The translations under genes and the position numbers were made by a program. From an uncultured Oscillospiraceae bacterium (lineage in GTDB: Bacteria > Bacillota > Clostridia > Oscillospirales > Acutalibacteraceae), in contig CABSLQ010000004.1 in the NCBI GenBank assembly GCA_902478605.1, positions 1 to 64,000 of the forward strand: 64,000 nucleotides of DNA, read 5' to 3'. Shown here one piece after another: positions 1 through 7,879 of the stretch (the stretch's first letter is position 1; each line of letters opens with the position of its first letter). Below the pieces are notes generated by a model, which ran no database searches, had not been told where the DNA came from, and saw only the letters and a list, made by a program, of their open reading frames with translations.

Positions 1-6
1 ATGTGA

Positions 7-438
7 AATTACATATCGCAGCTTAATGAGCCGCTTATTCTTTTCAGCAAGAGTACCGGGCATTTACAAGCAGATACAAGATTTTGCGGGACAAGACAAG
101 CCCCCGACATAACGGGAAGCATTCTTCATGTGACACCTGAGAATTTTACGCCAGGAGAATTAAAGCATGCGTTTTTGACTGGCATTATAACGGAACTGTA
201 CAATATGTTTGCAGAGATGCATGTGAATCGAAAAGCATTAATCGGTTCAGGCAACGGTCTCAGAAAAAACAAAGCCTTAGTTAAAATTGCGGAAGAAATA
301 TTCCAAGCAAAGATGAACATTCCTAAGCATGTAGAAGAAGCTGCATTTGGGGCCGCGCTTTTTGCCATGACGGCCACAGGGAAGTTTGGTAATGCGGAAG
401 ATGTAAAAGGGATTATCGAATACGAGAATTCTAATTAG
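7..438 (+). pseudogene. C-terminal remnant of an FGGY sugar kinase (sedoheptulokinase-like)
   Basis: The frame open from base 7 encodes the end of an FGGY-family carbohydrate kinase. It has a FCGTR stretch, ENFTPGEL, ELYNMF, and the nucleotide-binding tail GSGNGLRKN followed by EEAAFGAALFA. In the family this C-terminal actin-like domain binds ATP; sedoheptulokinase-type proteins are the closest match I recall. A TGA lies in frame at 4-6, immediately before homology begins, and no start codon with a ribosome site precedes the conserved part. I therefore read it as a 5'-truncated or interrupted gene, although the upstream part lies outside the window. GTG at 130 could start a 102-residue peptide, but that would lack the substrate domain. 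A second damaged copy follows at 615-760. Confidence 0.65.
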
Positions 439-614
439 CCAGTTTGTGAAAACGGCAAAGGGAGGAAATGTGGATTCGGTTTGGCCGGGAAGTCAAAGCC
501 CGGAAGCGAGTGCCACTGCCCGGATGGAACAGAGACCCATGCCGGGGGTATCGGTGCGTTTGCGACCATCACCATGGACAACAGCTTTGACGGAAAAGCC
601 GCCGTCAAAGACAG

Positions 615-760
615 GAAATTTTACGCCAGGCGAATGAAAGCATGCGTTTTTGACGGGTATTATAACGGAACTGTACAATATGTTTGCAGAAATTAAGGTG
701 AACCGAAAAGCGTTGATCGGTTTTGGCAACGGGGGCGGGAAGCACGGAATCTGCGGGCAG
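615..760 (+). pseudogene. Second, more degraded FGGY kinase tail
   Basis: Bases 617-740 repeat bases 142-265 at high identity, offset by 475 bp. Both contain the coding for TGIITELYNMF and NRKALIG, but in this copy the first part is out of frame with the second. The GNG motif is followed by GGKHG instead of RKNKAL, after which homology stops. The remnant is fused in frame to the 5' side of the following CapA-like gene, so a long frame starting at 650 exists, but it has no ribosome binding site there. The stretch 439-614 between the two copies holds no gene I can recognise. Confidence 0.6.
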
Positions 761-832
761 ATTCGGGCCGTATTGACAGGCTTCGATCCGGATTGTACAA
801 TAGAAAAAACAGAGGGGAAGAGGGGGCGTAAC

Positions 833-2131
833 GTGAGCAGAAAGAGGCTGTTCCGGGCCGCGGCCGCCATACTGCTGACGCTGTGCCTGGCCGCCGGGAC
901 GGGAGGCGTTGAGCCGCAGCAGAGCATGGCGGTTGTTGCGCCGCCTGCCCAGGAGCCTGACAGGAGCGTTGTATCGGAAGAGGCGGTTTCCTCTATTCCG
1001 GACGCCGAGCGCATAACGGCAGAGGGGACCCTGATGAGTACAGGGGATCTGCTTATGCACGATCCCATTTTGGAGGGCGCGTTTCATGAGGAAACCGATA
1101 CATATGATTTTTCTTCTATTTTTACCCATATTGCCTCTTATGTAAAGCAGGCGGATGCGGCGGTGGCCAATCTGGAGGTGGCGCTGGCCGGCAATGAAAA
1201 ATACCCGTATCGGGGGTATCCCCGTTTCAATTGTCCGGATGAAATTGTGGATGCCGCAAAGGATGCGGGCTTTTCCCTTCTGCTGACGGCCAACAACCAC
1301 ACAAACGACGAAGGACTGTACGGCATACGCCGTACTATGGCGGCTCTAGACGAGAGAGGGATGCGTTTCACGGGCACACGAGAATCGGAGGAGGAAAAAC
1401 GATATGACATCCTGCCTGTCGGCGGGATACCGGTCGGCATTCTCAACTATACCTATGGCAGCCAGCGGGAGGACGGGTCACCCGCCCTGAATATCACGCT
1501 GGAGGAGGAGGCCGTGCCATTGGTTAATTTTTTCCAGTACAACCGGCTGGACGCATTCTACGAAGAGGTGGAGAAACAGATAGCCGCCATGCGGGAGGAT
1601 GGCGCCCGGGCCGTGGTGTTTTATATTCACTGGGGAACGGAGTATCGGCTGGAGCCCAATAAGCAGCAGCGGGCCATTGCCCAAAAGCTGTGCGATCTTG
1701 GTGTCGATGTGATTATCGGCGGGCATCCCCATGTGGTGCAGCCGATTGAAATTCTGACCTCCTCCGCTACGGGCAAACAGACGGTCTGCCTGTATTCGAT
1801 GGGAAATGCCGTTTCCAACCAGCGCATCTATCGTTCCGCCCTCAAGTCGGGACATACCGAAGACGGCGTGCTCTTTTCGGTAACCTTCAGCGCCTTCGGC
1901 GACGGGACGGTAAAGCTTACGGCAATCGATGTGCTGCCTACCTGGGTGCATTGGTACAAACAGGAGGGAAAGGATGTGTTCCAGATCATCCCGCTGGATG
2001 CCGAACGCGACTGGACCGGGCAGTTTGATTTGGATAAAACCGAAACGGGTCTGCAGGATGCCAGGGCCTCTTACGACCGGACAATGGCGCTCGTCGGCGA
2101 GGGCCTGCAAGCGTTTGGTGCGGCTGCATAA
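833..2131 (+). CDS. CapA-family (PGA_cap) exported metallophosphatase-like protein
   Basis: This 432-residue protein belongs to the CapA/poly-gamma-glutamate family, whose fold resembles calcineurin-like metallophosphatases and which acts outside the membrane. The N-terminus (VSRKRLFRAAAAILLTLCLAA) has basic residues and a hydrophobic core typical of a signal peptide. Family motifs are GDLLMHDPI, ANLEVALAG, ANNHTNDEG, HWGTEY and GGHPHVVQPIE, giving the Asp, Asn and His residues of the metal site. I chose GTG at 833 because a GAGGGGAAGAGGGGG ribosome site lies just upstream; the same frame is open further back only through a kinase remnant. It ends 17 bases before glpK, so the two are probably cotranscribed. 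No capB or capC is present, so a capsule role is not implied. Confidence 0.85.
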   Translation: MSRKRLFRAAAAILLTLCLAAGTGGVEPQQSMAVVAPPAQEPDRSVVSEEAVSSIPDAERITAEGTLMSTGDLLMHDPILEGAFHEETDTYDFSSIFTHIASYVKQADAAVANLEVALAGNEKYPYRGYPRFNCPDEIVDAAKDAGFSLLLTANNHTNDEGLYGIRRTMAALDERGMRFTGTRESEEEKRYDILPVGGIPVGILNYTYGSQREDGSPALNITLEEEAVPLVNFFQYNRLDAFYEEVEKQIAAMREDGARAVVFYIHWGTEYRLEPNKQQRAIAQKLCDLGVDVIIGGHPHVVQPIEILTSSATGKQTVCLYSMGNAVSNQRIYRSALKSGHTEDGVLFSVTFSAFGDGTVKLTAIDVLPTWVHWYKQEGKDVFQIIPLDAERDWTGQFDLDKTETGLQDARASYDRTMALVGEGLQAFGAAA

Positions 2132-2148
2132 CGGAAGGAGACGGCGGA

Positions 2149-3633
2149 ATGAAATCCTATCTGCTCGCACTCGATCAGGGGACGACCAGTTCCCGGGCCA
2201 TCCTGTTCGACGGCGCCGAACCGGTGGCTTCCGCTTCCAAAGAGCTGACACAGCTTTACCCGCAGACGGGCCATGTGGAGCATGACGCGGAGGAGATCTA
2301 TACTTCCCAAGTGGAGGTCATGAACCGCGTATTGCGGGAGAACGATATCCGGGCGTCCCAGATCGCCGCCATCGGTATCACCAATCAGCGGGAAACCACC
2401 ATCGTGTGGGATAAAAAAACCGGCCGGCCGATTCATAACGCGATTGTCTGGCAGTGCCGCCGTACCGCGCCGCAGTGCGAAAAGATGATAGCGGACGGCT
2501 GCGAAGACTATATACGGCAGAATACCGGTTTGCGCATCGACGCCTATTTTTCCGCCACCAAGGTGAAGTGGCTGCTCGATCATATCCCAGGGGCGCGGGA
2601 ACGGGCCAAAAACGGCGACCTGCTGTTTGGTACCGTGGATACCTGGCTGCTTTGGCGGTTGACGGACGGGCGGGTGCACGCCACCGATTATACCAATGCC
2701 TCACGTACCATGCTCTTTAATATCCGCACGCTGGATTGGGATGAAAATATATTATACGAATTGGATATACCAAAAGTTATGCTACCAAAAGTATATCCGG
2801 CATCCCATCTATACGGGACAACGCGGCTCGAAGGGGTGGATATCCCTCTGGCGGCGGTGGCGGGGGATCAGCAGGCTTCGCTGTTTGGACAGGCCTGCTT
2901 TGCGCCAGGCGATGTCAAGAATACCTATGGGACCGGCTGCTTCCTGCTTATGCAGCTGGGCGACAGTTTTCGGCTGAGCCGGCACGGCATGCTGACCACG
3001 CTGGCAGCCGGTACAGACGACCGCCCTTCCTATGTTATGGAGGGAAGCGTCTTTGTCGGCGGCGCGGTCGTGCAATGGCTGCGCGATGAAATGGGGTTGC
3101 TGACCAGCGCGGCGGAGAGCGAGTTTTACGCCACTCAGGTGGAAAATAACGGCGGGGTCGTGGTGGTGCCCGCCTTTACGGGCCTGGGGGCACCGTGGTG
3201 GGACATGTATGCGCGGGGAGCCATCCTGGGGTTGACGCGCGGTGTGGGGCGGCGCCATATTATCCGTGCGGCTCTTGAATCCATCGCCTACCAGTGCCGT
3301 GATCTGACAGACGCCCTGTTTGCGGATACGGGAATCCCTCTGCGGGAGCTGCGGGTGGATGGCGGCGCAGCGGGAAATCGCTTTTTGATGCAGTTTCAGG
3401 CGGATATGCTGGGATGTAACGTGCTGCTTCCCACCGTACAGGAGACAACGGCGCGGGGTGCGGCGTTTCTTGCCGGACTGGCGGTCGGTGTTTGGAGCGG
3501 ACCGGAGGATATCCGGGCCGTTTGGTCGATACGTGAACGCTTTTCACCTCAGATGGAGGCGGCCGACCGGGAAGCCCTGCTTGCGCGCTGGCATGAGGCG
3601 GTTGCACGCTGCCGCCGCTGGGAAAAAGACTGA
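2149..3633 (+). CDS. glpK: Glycerol kinase
   Basis: This 494-residue FGGY kinase phosphorylates glycerol to sn-glycerol 3-phosphate in the cytosol. The N-terminus has the classical phosphate loop LDQGTTSSRAI, and later come ITNQRETT, the FGGY-region GTGCFLL, the substrate-region GLGAPWWD and the C-terminal DGGAAGN ATP motif. Length matches the family (about 495-505). GGAAGGAGA precedes the ATG. It follows the CapA-like gene by 17 bases and ends at a hairpin terminator. No glpF, glpD or glpO is visible in the window, so glycerol uptake and glycerol-phosphate oxidation must be encoded elsewhere. Confidence 0.97.
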   Translation: MKSYLLALDQGTTSSRAILFDGAEPVASASKELTQLYPQTGHVEHDAEEIYTSQVEVMNRVLRENDIRASQIAAIGITNQRETTIVWDKKTGRPIHNAIVWQCRRTAPQCEKMIADGCEDYIRQNTGLRIDAYFSATKVKWLLDHIPGARERAKNGDLLFGTVDTWLLWRLTDGRVHATDYTNASRTMLFNIRTLDWDENILYELDIPKVMLPKVYPASHLYGTTRLEGVDIPLAAVAGDQQASLFGQACFAPGDVKNTYGTGCFLLMQLGDSFRLSRHGMLTTLAAGTDDRPSYVMEGSVFVGGAVVQWLRDEMGLLTSAAESEFYATQVENNGGVVVVPAFTGLGAPWWDMYARGAILGLTRGVGRRHIIRAALESIAYQCRDLTDALFADTGIPLRELRVDGGAAGNRFLMQFQADMLGCNVLLPTVQETTARGAAFLAGLAVGVWSGPEDIRAVWSIRERFSPQMEAADREALLARWHEAVARCRRWEKD

Positions 3634-3657
3634 AAGTTCGGTATAGCGGCCATTTCA

Positions 3658-3701
3658 AAAAGCTTTTTGCGCTTCTGTTTTCCGGATCGCAAAAGGCTTT
3701 T
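3658..3701 (+). terminator. Hairpin terminator after glpK
   Basis: Arms 3658-3671 and 3688-3701 pair over 14 bp with a single G-U wobble and a 16-base loop; the 3' arm ends in TTTT. It lies 24 bases after the glpK stop and separates that operon from the next gene. Confidence 0.65.
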
Positions 3702-3749
3702 GCCGCATTTGTGGCATACTACATGCAGTTGGGCAAGGGGGTCTGTTGT

Positions 3750-4427
3750 ATGAAAAAGAAGCTGCCGGTTTTTCTGATGAGAGCGGCCAGGATCCTTCCG
3801 TTCGTGTTGATCCTTGTACTGGTGGTGCTTTATCTGATTTACCGTGACGATATAAGCGTGGAAAAGCTGCTGACCTATACCCCGGATAATCTGTGGCTGG
3901 CGGCGCTGGTTTTTATGGGATTATATGCCGTCAAGTCCTTGTCCGTGTTTTTCCCTCTGGTAGTGTTATACGCGGCGGCAGGCCTTTTGTTTTCCGTACC
4001 GGCTGCCCTCGCAGTAAACCTGGCAGGTCTTGTGGTGAGCTTGTCCATCCCCTATGGGATCGGGCGGTTTTCCGGTACCGATATGATGGACAGGCTGGAG
4101 CAAAAATATAAGAAAATCGGTCAGCTGAATGCGCTTAAACAGGACAGCGAATTATTCTTTGCCTTTTTTCTTCGCATTGTACAGGTATTGCCCGGCGACG
4201 TGGTCAGTATGGTGCTGGGGGCCACACGCATGACTTATTGGAAATATATGGCAGGCTCTTTGCTTGGCATGCTGCCCATTATGGCCGCAACCACCATGGC
4301 CGGTTCCGCCATGGCAGAACCGACCTCACCGGAGTTCCTAGTGACGGCGGCTATTGTGGTCGTACTGTCTATCGGCTCCTTTGTCTTATGGAGACACACT
4401 GAAAAGAAACAGCATAAGGCAAACTGA
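3750..4427 (+). CDS. TVP38/TMEM64 (VTT/DedA-like) family membrane protein
   Basis: A 225-residue integral membrane protein with about five hydrophobic segments. The first lies near residues 12-32; the VTT-domain core has the reentrant-type sequences around ARAAGLLF-like residues 75-90 and GIGRFSGTD. The hallmark FLRIVQVLPGDVVS resembles the F..R..P..P....Y/N motif of TVP38 proteins, here with V-Q-V-L-P-G-D. The family is linked to lipid scrambling or ion-coupled transport, but the substrate is not known. ATG 3750 is preferred over GTG 3711 because AAGGGGG sits 8 bases upstream of it. It stands alone between two terminators. Confidence 0.8.
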   Translation: MKKKLPVFLMRAARILPFVLILVLVVLYLIYRDDISVEKLLTYTPDNLWLAALVFMGLYAVKSLSVFFPLVVLYAAAGLLFSVPAALAVNLAGLVVSLSIPYGIGRFSGTDMMDRLEQKYKKIGQLNALKQDSELFFAFFLRIVQVLPGDVVSMVLGATRMTYWKYMAGSLLGMLPIMAATTMAGSAMAEPTSPEFLVTAAIVVVLSIGSFVLWRHTEKKQHKAN

Positions 4428-4451
4428 AAACAAACATGTATTTTCAGTTTG
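4420..4451 (+). terminator. Inverted repeat at the end of the VTT gene
   Basis: Perfect 11-bp arms (4420-4430 and 4441-4451) with a 10-base loop overlap the stop codon at 4425-4427. A weak T tract follows. It probably acts as an intrinsic terminator. Confidence 0.55.
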
Positions 4452-4547
4452 TTTCAGCGCTGTTTCGAAAATAAGTTGAAAAAACGGCGAAACAAAAAAA
4501 TGGCTTTTTTTCGGTCGATACAAAAGCAGCCGTTTAAAATAAAAGCT

Positions 4548-4585
4548 GGCATACCTTGAAAACACTTGACTTTTCAAGGTGTGCC
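4548..4585. repeat. 15-bp inverted repeat at the edge of a truncated gene
   Basis: Arms 4548-4562 and 4571-4585 pair over 15 positions with one G-U and an 8-base loop. The right arm runs straight into the first recognisable codons of the alpha-galactosidase remnant. It has no T tract on the right, so an ordinary terminator reading rightward is unlikely. It may mark a deletion junction. Confidence 0.6.
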
Positions 4586-4971
4586 TCGGCTGCATGCATC
4601 TGGCCTCCCGTCTGGAGCGCCTTTCGCCCGACCAGCGCCGGCTCATTGCCGAAGGGGTCGCGTATTATCATACCCTGACGCCGTATAAGAAGGAGGGGCT
4701 TCCCATCTTCCCGCTGGGCTTCGCCTCCTTTACACAGCCCTTTGCCGCCGGCGGATTCCGTTCGGGGAACCGCGTCTTTCTGGCGGTGTGGAATTTGGAC
4801 AATCCGAGCGGCCGGGTGACCATTCCGCTGGACGGCTATGCCGTGTCCTCCGTGAAGGTGGGGTATCCCAAGCCGCTGCCGACCGGACTGGAGATGGACG
4901 GCACCTCCCTGACGGTCACCTTCCCTGCCCGCTTTTCCGCCCGGTTCCTGGAAATCGAGCTCAAGGCTTAA
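4579..4971 (+). pseudogene. C-terminal tail of a GH36-type alpha-galactosidase
   Basis: About 130 residues match the C-terminal beta-sandwich end of clostridial GH36 alpha-galactosidases: RLERLSPDQ, EGVAYYHTLTPYKK, LPIFPLGF, FLAVWNLDN and a final ARFLEIEL. The catalytic TIM barrel and its two Asp residues are absent. There is no ribosome site before the GTG at 4579; instead the frame emerges from an inverted repeat. I infer a 5'-truncated gene left after deletion. Alternative: a short stand-alone beta-domain protein, which seems unlikely. Bases 4972-5183 after it show no gene. Confidence 0.7.
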
Positions 4972-5183
4972 TCCGACGCAATGCCCGCCCTGCCGCGTTC
5001 GGCTCGGCGGGAAGCGGCGTAAAAGCCCGAAGCGCTTTCAGGATCGGGCCGAAAGAAAATTTTTTGTTTGTAAACGGAGGGAGGATGACGGGAGACGCAG
5101 CATATTTCCGTACCCATTTACGCAAAGGCTAACCGTAAGGGCAGCCGGATGAACCCCCATGTAAAAGAAAGGAGATTTTGCAG

Positions 5184-5882
5184 ATGAACATATTGGTTTT
5201 CGGATGTCACCCCGACGATGTCGAGATAGCCTGCGCCGGGACGCTGGCAAAATGCGTGCGCCGCGGGGACAAGGTTACCGTCTGCCATGTATGCAACGGA
5301 AACATGGGACATGTGGTGATTCCGCCGGATGAATTGAGGGAGATCCGGGCGGAAGAGGCGCGGAAAGCTGGCGCACTGGCCGGTATCCGGGTTATTACGA
5401 CGGATATCGGGGATATGCTGGCCAACGACGGGGATATGAGCCAGCGGGATCAGCTGGTCCGGATTATCAAGGAAACGATGCCGGATCTGATCATTACCCA
5501 TTCGCCCGACGATTACATGCCCGATCATGTGGCTGTGCAGAGGCTGGTTTTTAGCGCCTCGTTTGCAGCGAGCTGCCCGCATTACGGCAGCGAAGGCGCG
5601 GCGGCGCTCACACCCCTGTATTATATGGACACCCTGGCGGGTATGAGCTTTTCCCCCACGGAGTATGTGGATATCACCGACACCATCGAGCTGAAGCTGC
5701 AGATGCTGGAATGCCATGAAAGCCAGCTGAAGTGGATGCGCGATCACGACGGCATTGATTTCGCCGATTTTGTCCGTACCTGCTCAAAGTTCCGGGGATA
5801 TCAGTGCGGCGTGGCATATGCCGAAGCGTTTACCCAGGCCTATGTGTGGCCTAAAGTCACAACCAAACGGCTGCTGCCGTAA
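5184..5882 (+). CDS. PIG-L/LmbE-family N-acetylsugar deacetylase
   Basis: This 232-residue protein has the LmbE/PIG-L fold, which uses zinc to remove acetyl groups from N-acetylglucosamine-type sugars. The signature FGCHPDDVEIACAGTLA lies at residues 6-22 with the metal-binding H-P-D-D, and the second metal motif HSPDDYMPDHVAV is near residue 110. ATG 5184 is chosen because AAGGAG ends 9 bases upstream; TTG 5178 is too close. It heads a four-gene run (next gene 22 bases away) with a NagB-like isomerase, an oxidoreductase and a TIM-barrel isomerase. This suggests deacetylation of an N-acetylated sugar before isomerisation. The exact substrate cannot be read from sequence. Confidence 0.88.
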   Translation: MNILVFGCHPDDVEIACAGTLAKCVRRGDKVTVCHVCNGNMGHVVIPPDELREIRAEEARKAGALAGIRVITTDIGDMLANDGDMSQRDQLVRIIKETMPDLIITHSPDDYMPDHVAVQRLVFSASFAASCPHYGSEGAAALTPLYYMDTLAGMSFSPTEYVDITDTIELKLQMLECHESQLKWMRDHDGIDFADFVRTCSKFRGYQCGVAYAEAFTQAYVWPKVTTKRLLP

Positions 5883-5904
5883 TATGTGGAAGGGAGATAT
5901 AACC

Positions 5905-6843
5905 ATGGATTTTATGAGTACAGTGAAGGGCTCGATGCTCGAAGGCTTCTACCCGGCGGGATGGGATATGGAACGGATCGACGCTTGCTGCGAAAAGGGT
6001 CTGCAGAAGGAGTCTTTTTGGCATCCCCGCTTTCAGCCGGTGAGCTGCGATACGTTAGCCGATTTTGACACCTGCATGGGACATGAGATCGCATGGCAGA
6101 TCAAACTCGCCCGGGATGAGGGAAAGAAGCTGGCCATCATTTTGCCGGTGGGTCCCATGGGCATGTACCGGTGGGCCGTATATTTCCTCCGCGAGTGGCA
6201 GGTTCCCTGCGATCATGTGTTTACCTTCAACATGGATGAGTGGGCCGATGCACAGGGCAACACGCTGCCGGCGGACAACACGGCGTCTTTTGAATACAGC
6301 ATGAAGCGCGCTTTCTTCAACCCGCTGGGCGAGCTGACGGTGCCGCCGGCCCAACGCAATTTTGCCACGCGTGAAAACCTGCCCACATACCCGGAAAAGA
6401 TCGCGGCACTCAAAAAAGAGGGCGCCCGGCTGGTTCTGGTGTTCGGTATTGGCCGCATGTGCCATATCGCTTTTTGGGAACCGCATTTTGCCGCGGAGTA
6501 TGCCAACACGGAGGAATGGAAAAGCGCCTGTTACCGCCTGGGGGCGAAGCTGCATCCGCTCACCATTGAGCAGAATTCCATTACCAGCTTTAAAAGCCGC
6601 ACCACGCTGGTTCCCTGCACCGCCAACACCATTGGCCCCGGCCTTTTCTTACAGGCGGATTGGATCATCGGCGGGGCCGACGGCGCTTTGGGCCGCGGCA
6701 TGAGCTGGCAGGGCATGAGCCTTCTCACCACCCTGCATTACGGGCCGGACATGCATATCCCCAGCACCTTTATGCCCACCATGCCCGGCAAGCTGTTTTT
6801 CCTGAAAGAGCTGGCCGGTCCGCTGGTGGCCGAGTGCAACTGA
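5905..6843 (+). CDS. Divergent glucosamine-6-phosphate isomerase (NagB)-like protein
   Basis: This 312-residue protein is recognisable as a NagB/RpiA-fold sugar isomerase by VFTFNMDEWAD (Asp111, equivalent to the E. coli proton-transfer Asp72) and GIGRMCHIAFWEP at residues 181-193. Within that motif His187 and Glu192 match E. coli His143 and Glu148, but the position of catalytic Asp141 is Met185. The phosphate loop, normally T-G-S-T-P, reads P-V-G-P-M-G at 81-86, without Ser or Thr. The C-terminal part (NTIGPGLFLQADWIIGGADG) departs from NagB. ATG 5905 follows GGAAGGGAGA. Together with the upstream deacetylase I infer action on an amino sugar, perhaps not phosphorylated at C6; this is inference. 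Confidence 0.75.
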   Translation: MDFMSTVKGSMLEGFYPAGWDMERIDACCEKGLQKESFWHPRFQPVSCDTLADFDTCMGHEIAWQIKLARDEGKKLAIILPVGPMGMYRWAVYFLREWQVPCDHVFTFNMDEWADAQGNTLPADNTASFEYSMKRAFFNPLGELTVPPAQRNFATRENLPTYPEKIAALKKEGARLVLVFGIGRMCHIAFWEPHFAAEYANTEEWKSACYRLGAKLHPLTIEQNSITSFKSRTTLVPCTANTIGPGLFLQADWIIGGADGALGRGMSWQGMSLLTTLHYGPDMHIPSTFMPTMPGKLFFLKELAGPLVAECN

Positions 6844-6859
6844 ACAGGAGTGAAAAAAC

Positions 6860-7879
6860 ATGATCCATGTCGCCCTTGTCGGATTCGGAGGCATCGCCCA
6901 ATCGGCGCATCTGCCGGCATATCAGGCGCTGGAAAAGCTAGGAAAGGCACGGCTTGTCGCGGCCTGCGACGTGGATGCCAAGCGGTTTGCCGTTAAGCCG
7001 GAGATCAATATCCGCGCGGGGGAAGCCGGCCAGTCGGACATACATTTTTACACGGATCTGGATACGATGCTTGCCGCGGAAACCGTGGATATGCTGGATG
7101 TGTGCCTGCCCACCTATCTGCACGCCCCCACGGCGCTCCGGCTGCTGAAAGACGGGTATCACGTTTTATGTGAAAAGCCGATGGCGCTGCACGATGCCGA
7201 TTGCCAGGCCATGATAGAAGCGGCCGCCGCCTCTCGGAAAAAGCTGATGATCGGGCAATGCCTGCGGTTCTCCGCCCCGTACCTGTATATAAAGGAGCTG
7301 GCAGCCTCCGGGGAATACGGGCGTCCGCTGTCGGCGACATTCCGCCGCTTCAGCGGACCGCCGATCTGGGGATGGGAAAACTGGTTTATGGATAAAAGCA
7401 AGTCCGGCGGCTGCCTGCTGGACATGCACATTCACGACGTGGATGCGGCGCGTTTTCTCTTCGGTGAACCCAAGGAGGTATCCTGTGTAACCCAGGATGT
7501 GTACAGCGGACTGGACATTGTGCATTCCCGCCTGTATTACGAGGATTTTTCCGTTCTGGCCATCGGCGATTGGTCCCAGGAGTCGGTGGAATTCACGGCG
7601 GATTACCGGGTGGCTTTTGAAAAAGCCACCGTTATCTATGAAAACGGCACGGTTAAGACCTGCCCCCGGGGCGGCACCCCGTTTACTCCCACGCTGGAGG
7701 ATACGGACATGTACCAGGGGGAGATTGAGGCGTTGGTTGACGCCATCGCGGCGCAGGGGGACGAGAGGCTCGTCTCACCGGAAAGCGCTGCCGCTTCCGT
7801 AAGAATGGCAGGCATACTCCGGGAAAGCGCAAAGCAGGGCGGAAAACGCCTGCCCTTTGGGAAGGAGAAAAAGGTATGA
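6860..7879 (+). CDS. Gfo/Idh/MocA-family NAD(P)-dependent oxidoreductase
   Basis: The 339-residue protein begins with the Rossmann motif VGFGGIAQSAHLPAY and contains the family CEKPMALHDAD motif with the catalytic-region Lys near residue 100. The C-terminal alpha/beta domain carries GGCLLDMHIHDVDAARFLFG, with the usual D-x-x-x-H-x-x-D pattern. Such enzymes oxidise or reduce a hydroxyl of a sugar, inositol or sugar acid in the cytosol. The start lies 16 bases after the NagB-like gene, and its stop overlaps the next start by 4 bases, so translational coupling is likely. Substrate unknown. Confidence 0.9.
   Translation: MIHVALVGFGGIAQSAHLPAYQALEKLGKARLVAACDVDAKRFAVKPEINIRAGEAGQSDIHFYTDLDTMLAAETVDMLDVCLPTYLHAPTALRLLKDGYHVLCEKPMALHDADCQAMIEAAAASRKKLMIGQCLRFSAPYLYIKELAASGEYGRPLSATFRRFSGPPIWGWENWFMDKSKSGGCLLDMHIHDVDAARFLFGEPKEVSCVTQDVYSGLDIVHSRLYYEDFSVLAIGDWSQESVEFTADYRVAFEKATVIYENGTVKTCPRGGTPFTPTLEDTDMYQGEIEALVDAIAAQGDERLVSPESAAASVRMAGILRESAKQGGKRLPFGKEKKV

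Noticed and set aside
446..696. Short frames between the two kinase remnants as genes
   Set aside because: They lack ribosome sites and family similarity, and one runs into the kinase remnant out of frame.
5069..5082. CcpA cre-like site TGTAAACG before the PIG-L operon
   Set aside because: Only the left half fits the consensus; the right half does not, so I do not call it.
5184..5882. Bacillithiol biosynthesis deacetylase (BshB)
   Set aside because: No BshA or BshC homologue is nearby and the gene is coupled to a NagB-like isomerase, so a sugar route fits better.
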